Shown here: positions 50,397 through 60,151 of the stretch, piece by piece
Numbering within the stretch: position 1 is the first letter of the stretch
How the letters are laid out: each line of letters begins with the position of its first letter
Origin: Paenibacillus montaniterrae
Lineage (GTDB): Bacteria > Bacillota > Bacilli > Paenibacillales > Paenibacillaceae
Direction of reading: 5' to 3'
DNA: 64,000 nt
NCBI RefSeq assembly: GCF_018403185.1
Contig: NZ_BOSE01000015.1
Coordinates: 1 to 64,000 of the forward strand
Notes under the pieces: generated by a model
The model's input: the letters and a program-made list of their open reading frames with translations, nothing else
Told to the model about the DNA's origin: nothing
Database searches by the model: none
Program-made: the position numbers and the translations under genes

Positions 50397-51488
50397 TTAT
50401 TCTATCTCGTACGGCTTATCCTGAACGATATAGTTAGGCAAAAGCTGCTTGTCCTCATACGAGCTGTGAAAAATATGTGTGGCTGCTGGTGAGAGTGGCG
50501 GTATGAGCCAGGACCAGCGCCCTGTTACATCTCGCCCCGCTGCCTGCTCCTTTTCCTCAAAGCGCTGGAATTGCAATGCCGCCGTATGGTGATCGACAAT
50601 GCTCACTCCTTGGCGCTTGAACGATTCCAAAACCGCGGCATTCAGTTCTACCAAAGCGCGATCCTTCCACAAGCTTGAGGCATGATCCGTTGCCAGTCCC
50701 ATCGCTTCGGCAACTTTAGGCAGCATATTATAGCGCTGCTCATCGGCTAAATTGCGAGCTCCGATCTCAGTCCCCATGTACCAACCGTTAAATGGAGCTG
50801 CTGTGTAGGACAAGCCGCCAATTTCCAGCTTCATATCCGCAATAATCGGCACCGCATACCATTGCAGCGCTAAATCATTAATGCCCGGATATTTGTCATG
50901 ACGGATCGGCACCTCCATAATCACTTCCTGAGGCAGCTCGAACCATGCTGGAGGCCGATCATTTACAGATACAACAAGCGGCAACATATCGTAGGCCGTT
51001 CCTTTGCCTTTCCAGCCGAGGCGTTGACATATGCTTGTAAACTGCAGCGAAGCTGGATCTCCGACAACTGCTCCGTCCTTTTCGTATCCAGCATAACGCA
51101 GCAACTGATGATTCCAAATTCGAACTGAAGCTTTCTCCTGCTGCGGCTTAAAGATCGTAATCGTTGGGCGTATTCTGCCACCGTTCGTAGCATAGCGGAT
51201 GTGCTCAATAAGCGCATTCGCTATTTCCTGTTCGTCAATAATGCTTCGCTTGTCTATTACATGCAGCGTCTCCCAAAACAACCGTCCGATGCAGCGATTG
51301 CTGTTGCGCCACGCCATCCGTGCACCGTGCGCCAACTCCTCGCTTGTATGCTGATACGTTCCTGTAGCTGTAATAGAAGTCTTTATGTCCAGCAGTCTGG
51401 CGTCAAGCTCTGCCTCGCTCTTGTTCAACTCTACATAGCAGGTCCGCACAAATTGCTCAGCGGCATGCCACAATTCCTGTTCCGTCAT
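50397..51488 (-). CDS. nos: Nitric oxide synthase oxygenase
   Basis: 363 residues, the usual bacterial NOS length with no reductase domain, so electrons come from a general flavodoxin reductase. It converts L-arginine to citrulline and NO. Haem ligand Cys66 lies in AWRNSNRCIGR. The substrate-binding Glu is in GWYMGTEIGARNL, and the pterin-side WSWLIPPLSP is intact. Firmicute NOS is linked to antibiotic and oxidative stress tolerance. Single gene with AAGGAGAAG ribosome site. Confidence 0.96.
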   Translation of the reverse strand: MTEQELWHAAEQFVRTCYVELNKSEAELDARLLDIKTSITATGTYQHTSEELAHGARMAWRNSNRCIGRLFWETLHVIDKRSIIDEQEIANALIEHIRYATNGGRIRPTITIFKPQQEKASVRIWNHQLLRYAGYEKDGAVVGDPASLQFTSICQRLGWKGKGTAYDMLPLVVSVNDRPPAWFELPQEVIMEVPIRHDKYPGINDLALQWYAVPIIADMKLEIGGLSYTAAPFNGWYMGTEIGARNLADEQRYNMLPKVAEAMGLATDHASSLWKDRALVELNAAVLESFKRQGVSIVDHHTAALQFQRFEEKEQAAGRDVTGRWSWLIPPLSPAATHIFHSSYEDKQLLPNYIVQDKPYEIE

Positions 51489-51609
51489 TGGCTTCTCCTT
51501 AGGTTGTAGTGTCTACATTATAGCTTTGCTCTACAAAAGAAGCCAAATGAAGGATTTTTGAACAATCTTGATTAATGCCGGAAGGCTGCCGCTAGCAAGT
51601 GCCTTATAA

Positions 51610-52623
51610 TTACAGCAAGACATTGACCTTCAAATAATTCGCAGGATTTCGCTCGATCTGCTCAATTGCCGCGGCAGCCTGCTCCATACTGATAAGCTCC
51701 GTCAACAGCAGTCGCACGTCCACATCTCCACGAGAAATAAGCTGAATCGCCTCTTCAAATTCGCCAACGCTTGTCCGGGAGCCGAAAACATCAAGCTCCT
51801 TGCGGGTTATCATATCTGTAGGCAGTGAAGTCTCCTGCTTGGGCCAGCCTGTAAATACGACGCGGCCCGCATGCGAGGCTACGTCCAGCGTTAGCCTTAC
51901 AGAAGCATTGGCCCCCGAGGCTTCGATTACCGCCTCGCAGCGTCTGCCCTTCGTTAAAGCGACAATCGCACGCTCCACATCCTCCTGCTGAGGATTAATC
52001 GTATGAGGCATGCCCATCGATTGAGCTTTGTCCAGCCGCCCTTGCACGATATCGATTAAAATCGGGATCGCACCATAATAAAGCGCTGCTTGTGCAGTTA
52101 GCATGCCAATTGTGCCGGCTCCAATAATTGCGACATGCTCGCCTGCCTGCACATGGGCACGATGCAGACCATGCAATGCAATGGTGAGCGGCTCCGCCAT
52201 ACAGGCGATGTCCCATGGCAATTCATCGGGAATTTTAACGAGCATATTGGCAGGATGACATAGATAGTCGACCATGCCTCCATCCACATGAACGCCCAGC
52301 ACCTGCAGCTGCTCACAGCAATTTGTCCGATTCTGGCTGCAAGGATAGCATTGGCCACAGTACAAGTAAGGATCTACGACGACTTTATCGCCAGGCTTAA
52401 TGCCGCTTGGATTGGCAGGAATCGAGATTACCTCTCCTGCAATCTCGTGACCAAGCATGCGCGGGTAGCTGACCAAAGGATTGCTGCCGCGAAAGGCTGC
52501 GATATCCGAGCCGCAAATACCGGCCGACTTCACCTTAATTAGCGCCTCTCCTTCTTTCGGAACAGGCATATCCTTTTCTATTAATTTGACATCGTATGGT
52601 TTTTCTAAATGAATGCCTCGCAT
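51610..52623 (-). CDS. Zinc-dependent alcohol/sugar dehydrogenase (MDR family)
   Basis: 337 residues. Catalytic zinc ligands Cys (GICGSDIAAFRG) and His-Glu (LGHEIAGEV), four structural-zinc Cys (CGQCYPCSQNRTNCC), and the NAD-binding loop GAGTIGMLTAQAA. It resembles sorbitol/threonine dehydrogenases and the RspB/galactonate 5-dehydrogenase group. Last gene of sugar locus 2, 28 nt after the GH106-like gene, so it probably oxidises the released sugar, for instance a deoxy- or uronic derivative. Confidence 0.9.
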   Translation of the reverse strand: MRGIHLEKPYDVKLIEKDMPVPKEGEALIKVKSAGICGSDIAAFRGSNPLVSYPRMLGHEIAGEVISIPANPSGIKPGDKVVVDPYLYCGQCYPCSQNRTNCCEQLQVLGVHVDGGMVDYLCHPANMLVKIPDELPWDIACMAEPLTIALHGLHRAHVQAGEHVAIIGAGTIGMLTAQAALYYGAIPILIDIVQGRLDKAQSMGMPHTINPQQEDVERAIVALTKGRRCEAVIEASGANASVRLTLDVASHAGRVVFTGWPKQETSLPTDMITRKELDVFGSRTSVGEFEEAIQLISRGDVDVRLLLTELISMEQAAAAIEQIERNPANYLKVNVLL

Positions 52624-52650
52624 AAGCTGACGTCCTTCTTTCTATATGAT

Positions 52651-55600
52651 TTAACTCTTGTATGCTTCATCGGTTAATTTCCGCATGACAGGCGCCTTCA
52701 GGATGCCTGTCTGCTTGAGCTGATACTCATAGGACCATTCGTCACGTTCAGTCCGCCATGCATTAGGGTCAAAATATACCTCTTGCTCATCGCAATTATG
52801 AACAGCTCCAAACGTGTTGACTCTGCTTCCGTAGCTTCTTATCTCGATCAGTGTATCACCGTCCGTCTCCGCCACAGTAAAGGTGACGCTGTAAGGCGCA
52901 AATGCGATTTGGCCTGCCTGCTGGCCATTAATTGCAACATCGAGCAGCGGCGCGCGGTATTTAGAAACCTGCAGCTCATACTGCCCCGGCTCTAATGCCA
53001 GCTTGGTGCTGTATACTGCATTTCCGCCATAAAACGGCATGCCCAGGCTGGTTAGTGAGCTGAAGCTAATCTGATCAGTCGGCAATTTCAGGCTGCAGCG
53101 CGAGCCGTGAATGGCTACATCAAAGTCGCCAAGCAGAAACGCTGCTTCTACATTCAGCCTTCTTGAATAAGGCAGACGTAGCAGCAATTCGTTGCTGCCT
53201 TGTTGCAGCGTTGGCAGCAGATAGGCGGTTAGACAACTATCTACATAGCTGCCCGCTTCCTGCTTGTGCAGCCATTGCCCGTTGAGGCATATGTCAATTT
53301 CAGTGCCATGCTCCAGCGCCAGTCGAGTGCCCTTAAAGCTCGTCTCCGCGCTAAAGGTAAAGCGCAGCAGCAAAATGTGCTCGCTTTCCTGCTGCTCGTT
53401 CTGCTCCACCCACGGCTGAGCCAGCGCTGCTCGGCGAGGCGGATAGCCAAGCTTTGCTCGGCAAATATTGTCGATCCGCAATATTTCTTCCCGCTCCTGC
53501 CACGGCTCATCATCGAGCTTGTACTCTGCGAGATCAAGCAGCAGCACATTGTCCTCCTCTCGCTTAACGCATACCTCAGCATCGTGCAAATGCCGCTCCC
53601 AGCTCGCCTTTGAGCCTCGCTCCGCCTTCAACGGCGGTAAGGCTTGGACATTTTGCGCCTTTTCAGCTGGGACCAGGTGCAGCAGCAAACTATCATGATT
53701 GTAAAAACGATGATAGATGCTGGTCGTGCCTTGACCATGCCGGGCTGCCAGCTGATGAATTTCTCCGGTGAACGTATCCATAAGCTCAGCTTGCCAGCTT
53801 CCCGCTACTGTAATGGTGACATCATCAGGCTCTATTACATCCTTGTTCTGCTCGGCCCGGCCATTGGCGATAAACAACCAGCGACTGCTTCCTTCCTCTC
53901 GCATTTGATATAGAAACTTCTGCGTGCGCTCGCCGTCCCAATTCTTTTTATGCCTTGGCTTTTTAAGAAATTTAGGGCCGTCATAATGCATATCAACAAG
54001 ACGATACGGCTCCAATGCTTCAAGCAGCGCCTGCTTCGTAAATGGAATGACCGTAAACGGGTCCCACTGCTCAATCTGAAACCACGGCTTGGCATCGATA
54101 AAGCGAGGCAGCTCGCCCAGCATAACAACTTGCTTGCCCGCCGCTGCAAATTTCGCGAGAAAATCGAGAGTGCTCTGACGCAACGTATGACAGCCGGGCA
54201 CAACAATTACGTCATAGCTCATATGACCAAGCTGTGTGCCCTGCTGCTGTGCAGGGATTAAAGCTTCAGATATATAATCGAAGTCCTGCAGGCCAAAAAG
54301 CAGCCAGTCCGTAACTTGACTAAACTGGGCTTCCAGCTGCTCCCGAATTAGACTGGTCTGATCGTTAGGTCCGAAATAAAGCCAGTACGATTCCACTGGA
54401 TGAATAACGCCAATCCGCACGAGTGGCTTGCCAAGTGTCAGCACTGTATTCAAGCGCGCAAAATGATCCTCGATCAACGGATATTCCTTATACCACGGCG
54501 ACTGCAAGCCGATCGAAGCAGGGTAGTCACGCTTGGCTTCTCCGCCCATGCTTAACCACGTTAAATGATGGACGCGTACAGTTACGCCTAGCGCCGCCAT
54601 CCAATCTCCCTGCAGCTTATGTCCGCGAAAATCAAAATCCCAGTTGGTTACGCCGTACAGCTCACTTAGCACACCGGGGCGATTATATTGATGCACGACA
54701 CTTTGCGCCTGCTTGGCTGTGGTGTATTCTCGTTGATCACACAGCATATCGATGCCCGGCAAGCCGAAGCTGCTCAAGCTGCGCATCACTTCACCCAAGG
54801 CGCGAGTTTGCGAATGCAGCGTTGGCTCCTCCATCATATGTCCTGCCAGCATTAGCCCGTGCTCTTCGCACCAGCGGCCTATCTGATCGGCAAACGCCTC
54901 GGCAAAGCGTTCAGCCAAATGCTGGTGATAACGGTAGCGTGCAACCGAAATAGTACGTCCTTCCCATAGCAGCTCTGGCAAATGCTCCAGCAGACTGCTG
55001 CCGTAGCGCTCGCGGTAGGTTTGCTCAAAATCATCTGTAAAAGGCAGTATAATTTCGCTTTGCGAGCGAGCATAGCCTAAAAATTGCTTATGGGGAAACT
55101 GCGGCTCATCAGTAAACATAGCTGGAATTGTAGCGCCAAAATGCTCGCCAACCGCTTCAGCGTACCGTTCATGCGTAACCTCAATAAATTTGCGGACCGC
55201 TGCCGGATTCAATGTATCGACGTAAGCCTCGTTGTTAAACCAGGGACTATCTCCTGCAACTTCGAGATAAACGTACCAGATCGTCTCTCCTTCGGCTGCC
55301 TGCGCATCATGCTCACACATCACATAGTGCTTTAACAGATTTTGCTCATCCAGCACAATGCGGAAAGCTGCCAGCAGTTGACCGCGCCCATGCGATACAA
55401 CTGCTGCACAGGAATCAAAGCTCGGCGTTTTGCCCGAATTCGGGTCGGCTTTAAACGGCGTGATAACCAAATAACGGCTGCGATACGCCTCATCCTTCGT
55501 AACGATGCCTCCGCCATAGCCTGAAGGCCAGCGATCCTCGTCATAAAGCCAGCATAGCAGCTGCTGACGTTCGGCTTCATCGGCGCATAGCTTGACCATT

Positions 55601-55812
55601 TCCATAAATTCATCGCCCAAATACGGCGTATCAAGGCCGACTCGCGCATGGATGTGAAAGCCGCCCATGCCCATTGCAGGAAACTGCTCAAGCTGCTCCA
55701 GCAGCAGCTCCTTGCTCAGCTTGGTGTTCCAGGCCCAGAAAGGCGCCCCGCGATAAGCGCTGGTCGGCTGCTTGAATAATTGCGGATCAAACGCTTTAGC
55801 AGAATACAACAT
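52651..55812 (-). CDS. GH106-like alpha-L-rhamnosidase family enzyme
   Basis: 1053 residues, no signal peptide, so cytosolic. The N-terminal pattern is that of GH106 and related enzymes: YRGAPFWAWNTKLSKELLLEQL (core RGAPFWAWNTKLS), GMGGFHIHARVGLDTPYLG, LLCWLYDEDRWPSGYGGG and AMFTDEPQFP, with the acidic residues YDEDRW and TDEP as catalytic candidates. The C-terminal ~300 residues hold jelly-roll modules (LLLRLPYSRRLNVEAAFLLGDF). It would cleave rhamnosides or similar deoxysugar glycosides brought in by the adjacent ABC importer. Exact specificity is not certain. Confidence 0.82.
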   Translation of the reverse strand: MLYSAKAFDPQLFKQPTSAYRGAPFWAWNTKLSKELLLEQLEQFPAMGMGGFHIHARVGLDTPYLGDEFMEMVKLCADEAERQQLLCWLYDEDRWPSGYGGGIVTKDEAYRSRYLVITPFKADPNSGKTPSFDSCAAVVSHGRGQLLAAFRIVLDEQNLLKHYVMCEHDAQAAEGETIWYVYLEVAGDSPWFNNEAYVDTLNPAAVRKFIEVTHERYAEAVGEHFGATIPAMFTDEPQFPHKQFLGYARSQSEIILPFTDDFEQTYRERYGSSLLEHLPELLWEGRTISVARYRYHQHLAERFAEAFADQIGRWCEEHGLMLAGHMMEEPTLHSQTRALGEVMRSLSSFGLPGIDMLCDQREYTTAKQAQSVVHQYNRPGVLSELYGVTNWDFDFRGHKLQGDWMAALGVTVRVHHLTWLSMGGEAKRDYPASIGLQSPWYKEYPLIEDHFARLNTVLTLGKPLVRIGVIHPVESYWLYFGPNDQTSLIREQLEAQFSQVTDWLLFGLQDFDYISEALIPAQQQGTQLGHMSYDVIVVPGCHTLRQSTLDFLAKFAAAGKQVVMLGELPRFIDAKPWFQIEQWDPFTVIPFTKQALLEALEPYRLVDMHYDGPKFLKKPRHKKNWDGERTQKFLYQMREEGSSRWLFIANGRAEQNKDVIEPDDVTITVAGSWQAELMDTFTGEIHQLAARHGQGTTSIYHRFYNHDSLLLHLVPAEKAQNVQALPPLKAERGSKASWERHLHDAEVCVKREEDNVLLLDLAEYKLDDEPWQEREEILRIDNICRAKLGYPPRRAALAQPWVEQNEQQESEHILLLRFTFSAETSFKGTRLALEHGTEIDICLNGQWLHKQEAGSYVDSCLTAYLLPTLQQGSNELLLRLPYSRRLNVEAAFLLGDFDVAIHGSRCSLKLPTDQISFSSLTSLGMPFYGGNAVYSTKLALEPGQYELQVSKYRAPLLDVAINGQQAGQIAFAPYSVTFTVAETDGDTLIEIRSYGSRVNTFGAVHNCDEQEVYFDPNAWRTERDEWSYEYQLKQTGILKAPVMRKLTDEAYKS

Positions 55813-55825
55813 GACAACACGCTCC

Positions 55826-56659
55826 CTATCCTTTTACCGCGCCTGCAGTAATAGATTTGACAAATGTTTTTTGTGCAAATAAATAGATGACGACAAATAC
55901 GATTGCGCTGACCGACAAAGCGGCGAATACCGGCGTATAGCCCAGTATTGACGTTTTGTCGCGCATGATGGAGATGCCGACAGACAGCGTATACTGCGAT
56001 ATATCACTAATTGAAATTAAAGCCCACATAAATTCATTCCATGCGCTCATTCCGCCAAGCACGGCCAAGGTGCTTAGAATCGGCATCGCAATCGGCACAA
56101 CAATTTTATAGAGAATTTGGAACAGATTGCAGCCGTCGATTCTTGCTGATTCTATCAGCTCATTAGGAACGCTATTCAAGTAGTTCGTAATGAGAATCAA
56201 GCCAAGCGGCGCAAAGCCTTGGAAATACGGAAAGACAATCGCCGCCAGCGTATTTTGAATGCCCAGATCCAAAATAAGCAAATACATCGGCAATAAAATG
56301 ATTGGCGTCGGAATAAGCAGGTTCACTAAAATAAAATAGAAGAAAAAGGTTTTAAACTTCATTTTCATTTTGGCAAAGGCAAAGCCGGCCAGCGTAATGA
56401 ACACCAGATCAACGATGAGTGTTGCGGCTGTATTGCGCACTGTATTCAAAAAATAGACCGATAGATTTCCTTTATCAAAAGCAACCAAATAGTTGTCCAG
56501 CCGCAGGCTGGTTGGCAGTGACCAAATGCTTTGCAAAAACTGAGTTTCCGTCTTGAATGACTGTAAAATAACCCAAATAAGCGGATAGAGCGACAGACAA
56601 GCATAGCATAAGAGCACTACAAAAATGATCGCATTCGTAATCTTTTTCCTTTTCGCCAT
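55826..56659 (-). CDS. Carbohydrate ABC permease, MalG type (locus 2)
   Basis: 277 residues, six membrane helices. Coupling loop VPNELIESARIDGCNLFQILYKIVVPI (core ELIESARIDGCNLFQILYKI) and the usual end FVKSITAGAVKG. 13 nt upstream of the GH106-like gene and 4 nt after its partner permease. Confidence 0.92.
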   Translation of the reverse strand: MAKRKKITNAIIFVVLLCYACLSLYPLIWVILQSFKTETQFLQSIWSLPTSLRLDNYLVAFDKGNLSVYFLNTVRNTAATLIVDLVFITLAGFAFAKMKMKFKTFFFYFILVNLLIPTPIILLPMYLLILDLGIQNTLAAIVFPYFQGFAPLGLILITNYLNSVPNELIESARIDGCNLFQILYKIVVPIAMPILSTLAVLGGMSAWNEFMWALISISDISQYTLSVGISIMRDKTSILGYTPVFAALSVSAIVFVVIYLFAQKTFVKSITAGAVKG

Positions 56660-56663
56660 GTCG

Positions 56664-57560
56664 CTACGCCTTCTTTCTGTTTAAGAACTGGGATGTTAAT
56701 GTAATGCTCAGCATAATGAGCATCATAATAATAGATGCGGCAGTTGCCACGCCAAAGTTTTGGGAAGAAAATGCCTTGCGGTATACATAGGAGGTTATAA
56801 CCTCGGACGCTCCGCCTGGTCCACCTTGCGTCATTACCCACACCATATCGAAGGCGCGCAGATCAGTCGTGACCGTTAGCAGCAGCAATACCAGCAGCGT
56901 AGGCAGCAGGTACGGAACAATAATATAGCGAAGCTTCTGCCACGAGGTAGCACCATCCATTTCGGCCGCCTCAATAAAGTCGCTTGGCATCGTCATCACG
57001 TTGGCATAAATGATCAGCATATTAAATGGGATCGTATGCCATATCCAGGTCAAAATAATAGCTGGCAGTGAGGTTTCGTATTGCGACAGCCAAGGCTGCG
57101 CCCATTCGCCTAGTCCAATCAGCTGCAGAAGCTGATTGATCGGCCCTATCGTAGGATCATAAATGATGCGCCAAATGCTGCCGATTACGACCATAGAGAT
57201 CAGGTATGGAATAAATAGCGACGTGCTGAAAAAACGCTTCAGTGGAATGCCTCTATACAGCACATACGCCAGAAAGAAGCCGATGCTAATCGATAAAATG
57301 GCGTCAGCACCAATTAGCTTGAAGGTGTTGAAAAACGCCTCGTAAAATTTGGGATCCTTCAAAACAATTAAGTAATTGTCCAGCCCGACATAGTCTGTCA
57401 GCTCTCCGATCCCGTTGTACTTGTACATACTAATGCGGATCGCATTTATAAAAGGGGTGTATAAAAATATGACGAACACGGCGATTGTCGGCAAAATCAA
57501 CAAATAAGCCGGTATGCTTTGCTTTATATCAATCCAAAATTTTTTGGCAGTTGATTGCAT
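56664..57560 (-). CDS. Sugar ABC permease, MalF type (locus 2)
   Basis: 298 residues, six membrane helices. Coupling loop MPSDFIEAAEMDGATSWQKLRYIIVPYL (core FIEAAEMDGATSWQKLRYII) and VWVMTQGGPGGASEVITSYVY before the last helix are typical. Second gene of the operon, 65 nt after the binding-protein gene. Confidence 0.93.
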   Translation of the reverse strand: MQSTAKKFWIDIKQSIPAYLLILPTIAVFVIFLYTPFINAIRISMYKYNGIGELTDYVGLDNYLIVLKDPKFYEAFFNTFKLIGADAILSISIGFFLAYVLYRGIPLKRFFSTSLFIPYLISMVVIGSIWRIIYDPTIGPINQLLQLIGLGEWAQPWLSQYETSLPAIILTWIWHTIPFNMLIIYANVMTMPSDFIEAAEMDGATSWQKLRYIIVPYLLPTLLVLLLLTVTTDLRAFDMVWVMTQGGPGGASEVITSYVYRKAFSSQNFGVATAASIIMMLIMLSITLTSQFLNRKKA

Positions 57561-57625
57561 AGTCGTAATCTCCTCCGTTCAAACAGCTGGCAGCTCTAGC
57601 AATAGAACTGCCAGCCTTGACTTCC

Positions 57626-58948
57626 CTATTTAGCTTGCTCGTACATGGCCTGCAACTGCTCGCCGAGCTCATTGGCATCAATTCTGCCCATCAAATAGCG
57701 CGGCAGTAAATCGGTTTTAAATGCTGTGTTTATTTCAGTAGTAATATTGGTTGGTACTAGAATATCCGGGCTGAATCCGCCTGCTGCTGCATTCGTAAAG
57801 CCTGCCAAAAATTGTGCCAGCTCAGGCTCTACCTCCAAATTGACTAGTCCAGAGTTTGAATATTTCAAAGCCTCTATGCCTGTAAAATGTGTTTTTGATG
57901 TAAGGAATTTAAGCAGCTGCACTGCTTCCTCCGGATGCTCGCTTGAAGCGCTTACAGCGAATACATTGCTCGATCCGCCCAAGGAACGGCTAGGAATGCC
58001 GGCAATGCCTGGCAGCGCATACGTAGCCAGAGACATATTGTCTGGCGCATTGTTCATAATGTATTCAAGCTTGTCAGGTGCAATTAAAAACTGTGCCAGC
58101 TTGCCTTGAACAAACATTTGCTGCATCGTTTCCAGATCGGCTGTAATGCCGTTTTCAGGAAGATACCCTTTATCCCACAGCTCTTTAAAGGATGTTAGAC
58201 CTTGCTGGACGCATTCACTGGAGAAGGTCATCGCGCCTTCGTCAAATGCATTTGGATTGCTTTCCAAATCAGCTCGGCAGTACTGATCCCAGAACAGACG
58301 CGGATACCAGTCAATCCAGTTGTTGTGCATCGAGAGCGGAGTATAGCCCGCTGCCTTCAGCGCCTCGTTATTGCTCATAAATTGCTCCCAGCTTGTTGGC
58401 TCCTCCAAGCCAAGCTGCTCGTAAACGCTTTTATCGTACAGCACGGCAATCGTGGTCATTGTAAATGGAACGCCGTAATCATAGGAATCTCGTTCTCCCA
58501 GTGCTTTTTTTACCGTTCCGCGCGAGTTTTCGAGTAGAGCTGGAACGAAGGTTTCACTCCATACCGCATCTCCCTCATAGTTTTGACCATTCAGCTCTTC
58601 TGACAAATCCAGCAGCAAATTTTGCTTGATTTGATCGGTATAGTAGCCAGCCTGTGTCCAAATGACATCCGGAATCGCATTAGAAGCGGCCAACGCTGCA
58701 AATTTAGCGGAATAATCAGAGCTTGGCACATATTCATACGTAACTTTAATGTTAGGATTTTGATCCATAAAAAGCTGCATCGATTCTTCACTTACTAGCG
58801 GATTGGTAGATAGAACACGCAAAGTGACGTTCTCATCGCCTGTCCCAGCTTCGCTGCTGTTATTTCCGTTCTTATCGTTCGCTCCACAACCTGCCAAAAC
58901 AATCATAAGTACTACAGCTGTCAACATCATAAGAAGCTTTCTGTTCAT
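57626..58948 (-). CDS. Extracellular sugar-binding lipoprotein (locus 2)
   Basis: 440 residues. Signal peptide with lipobox VLAGC (Cys about 21). Family 1 solute-binding fold: NIKVTYEYVPSSDYSAKFAALAASNAIPDVIWTQAG (core AALAASNAIPDVIWTQAG), GVPFTMTTIAVLYDKSVYEQLGLEEPTSW and QMFVQGKLAQFLIAPD. First gene of sugar locus 2, with strong AAGGGGAAG. No ATPase gene is in the locus; an MsmX-type subunit is expected. Confidence 0.93.
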   Translation of the reverse strand: MNRKLLMMLTAVVLMIVLAGCGANDKNGNNSSEAGTGDENVTLRVLSTNPLVSEESMQLFMDQNPNIKVTYEYVPSSDYSAKFAALAASNAIPDVIWTQAGYYTDQIKQNLLLDLSEELNGQNYEGDAVWSETFVPALLENSRGTVKKALGERDSYDYGVPFTMTTIAVLYDKSVYEQLGLEEPTSWEQFMSNNEALKAAGYTPLSMHNNWIDWYPRLFWDQYCRADLESNPNAFDEGAMTFSSECVQQGLTSFKELWDKGYLPENGITADLETMQQMFVQGKLAQFLIAPDKLEYIMNNAPDNMSLATYALPGIAGIPSRSLGGSSNVFAVSASSEHPEEAVQLLKFLTSKTHFTGIEALKYSNSGLVNLEVEPELAQFLAGFTNAAAGGFSPDILVPTNITTEINTAFKTDLLPRYLMGRIDANELGEQLQAMYEQAK

Positions 58949-59109
58949 GTCATCTTCCCCTTCTGTATTGTTGTCTGTACGTTAGTTCCCCTTTACATTC
59001 ACTCTATCGCTCTTGTATCACTACAACTATTCTCACCTCCCTTCATAGGGTCTATCCATTCCTTGCTTCCACATTTGCTGATTAGAGACATTATTTGTAT
59101 TCTTGTCAT

Positions 59110-59123
59110 ACTTGCATACAAGT
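59110..59123. promoter_or_regulatory. Putative GntR operator upstream of sugar locus 2
   Basis: ACTTGCATACAAGT is nearly palindromic (arms ACTTG/CAAGT) and lies 160 nt upstream of the binding-protein gene, between it and the regulator. It matches the site at 59945-59957 in ACTTG-ATAC-AG. FCD-type GntR proteins often bind TTGTATACAA-like sites. Confidence 0.5.
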
Positions 59124-59225
59124 TCCGCGAGAAGTAAGCGCTTAACAATTGATCAGCATGCCTTGCGTAAATTTGGAGCAAATTCGGGCATGGTTGCAGC
59201 ATGCCCGCACTAGCCAAACTATGCT

Positions 59226-59924
59226 TTAGGCGTGCAGGAAATATTCCGGCATTTGCTGTTGAATAATGCGCGCATCATCATACAGCTTATTAATATGCGA
59301 CTGAATGTCCGCAACAGCTTTTGAAACATTTTTGTCCTTAATATTAGCAATAATTGTTTTATGCTCCTCTATCGTCTCTTCCCATCTCAGACGATTATAC
59401 AGCTTAAGATAGCGGATGCGGTATTGATCAGAGCCTATTCCCTGCATCGCCTGCCAAACACGCAGCAGCTGGCATTCTTCAAATATAATTTGATGAAGCT
59501 GATTGTCCAGCTCCATAACCTCCATCAGCTTGTCTCGTTCATAGCAAAAAATTTGCTGGTTGAGATTGGATTCCAAGCGGAATATCTGCTCTTCTCCAAA
59601 TGTCTCGCAAGCCAGCTTGATTGCTCCCATCTCCAATGTTTCCCGCATAAAAACGGCCTCGCGCACGCGCCGCATATCAATATACGAAACATTCGTACCG
59701 CGCTGCGGATATACCTCCAGCAATTCATCTACGACAAGCTTGTTGATCGCTTCGCGAATGGGCGTACGGCTGACCTGGAATACGGATGCCAATACATTTT
59801 CGCTAACTGCATCGCCTGGATGTAAGCGGTTGTAAATGATGTTTTTGCGAATGACCCGATACAAATAGTCCTTGATCGATTCGGATTTTTTCTTTTCATC
59901 AAGCAGCAACTGACTCGCTTCCAC
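59226..59924 (-). CDS. GntR-family regulator, FCD subfamily
   Basis: 232 residues. The N-terminal winged HTH (about 15-80; SENVLASVFQVSRTPIREAINKLVVDELLEVYPQRGT core VSRTPIREAINKLVVDELLE) is followed by an all-helical FCD domain (about 95-215) with the metal-binding-type pattern of Asp/His in MELDNQLHQIIFEE and TIEEHKTII. Probably the ligand-responsive repressor of sugar locus 2 and of itself. The same strand as the operon and 280 nt upstream. Confidence 0.88.
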   Translation of the reverse strand: MEASQLLLDEKKKSESIKDYLYRVIRKNIIYNRLHPGDAVSENVLASVFQVSRTPIREAINKLVVDELLEVYPQRGTNVSYIDMRRVREAVFMRETLEMGAIKLACETFGEEQIFRLESNLNQQIFCYERDKLMEVMELDNQLHQIIFEECQLLRVWQAMQGIGSDQYRIRYLKLYNRLRWEETIEEHKTIIANIKDKNVSKAVADIQSHINKLYDDARIIQQQMPEYFLHA

Positions 59925-59944
59925 GATATGACCTCCCGTCTACA

Positions 59945-59957
59945 ACTTGTATACTAG
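59945..59957. promoter_or_regulatory. Putative GntR operator at the regulator's own promoter
   Basis: ACTTGTATACTAG, 21 nt upstream of the regulator's ATG, shares its pattern with 59110-59123. AACAAGT at 59961-59967 is an additional half-site. Confidence 0.5.
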
Positions 59958-60031
59958 CATAACAAGTTCGAAAATACAACCAGCTTTTTCATTGCTGGAG
60001 AAAATTAATGTGATTAAACGAAAACAAGAAT

Positions 60032-60073
60032 AGGGGGTCCAGACGATCAGCTTCCTGACCATCTGGACCCCCT
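60032..60073. terminator. Strong hairpin terminator of the MscS gene
   Basis: AGGGGGTCCAGA (60032-60043) pairs perfectly with TCTGGACCCCCT (60062-60073). The minus strand continues ATTCTTGTTTTCG, the plus strand TAAAAAT. It lies 80 nt past the MscS stop. Confidence 0.8.
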
Positions 60074-60151
60074 TAAAAATCTAGCACTAGCATAAATTCG
60101 GTTAACTTCGTCTCTCTAAGCCGTTTAGCACTAAACTAGCTCTGCTCTACG

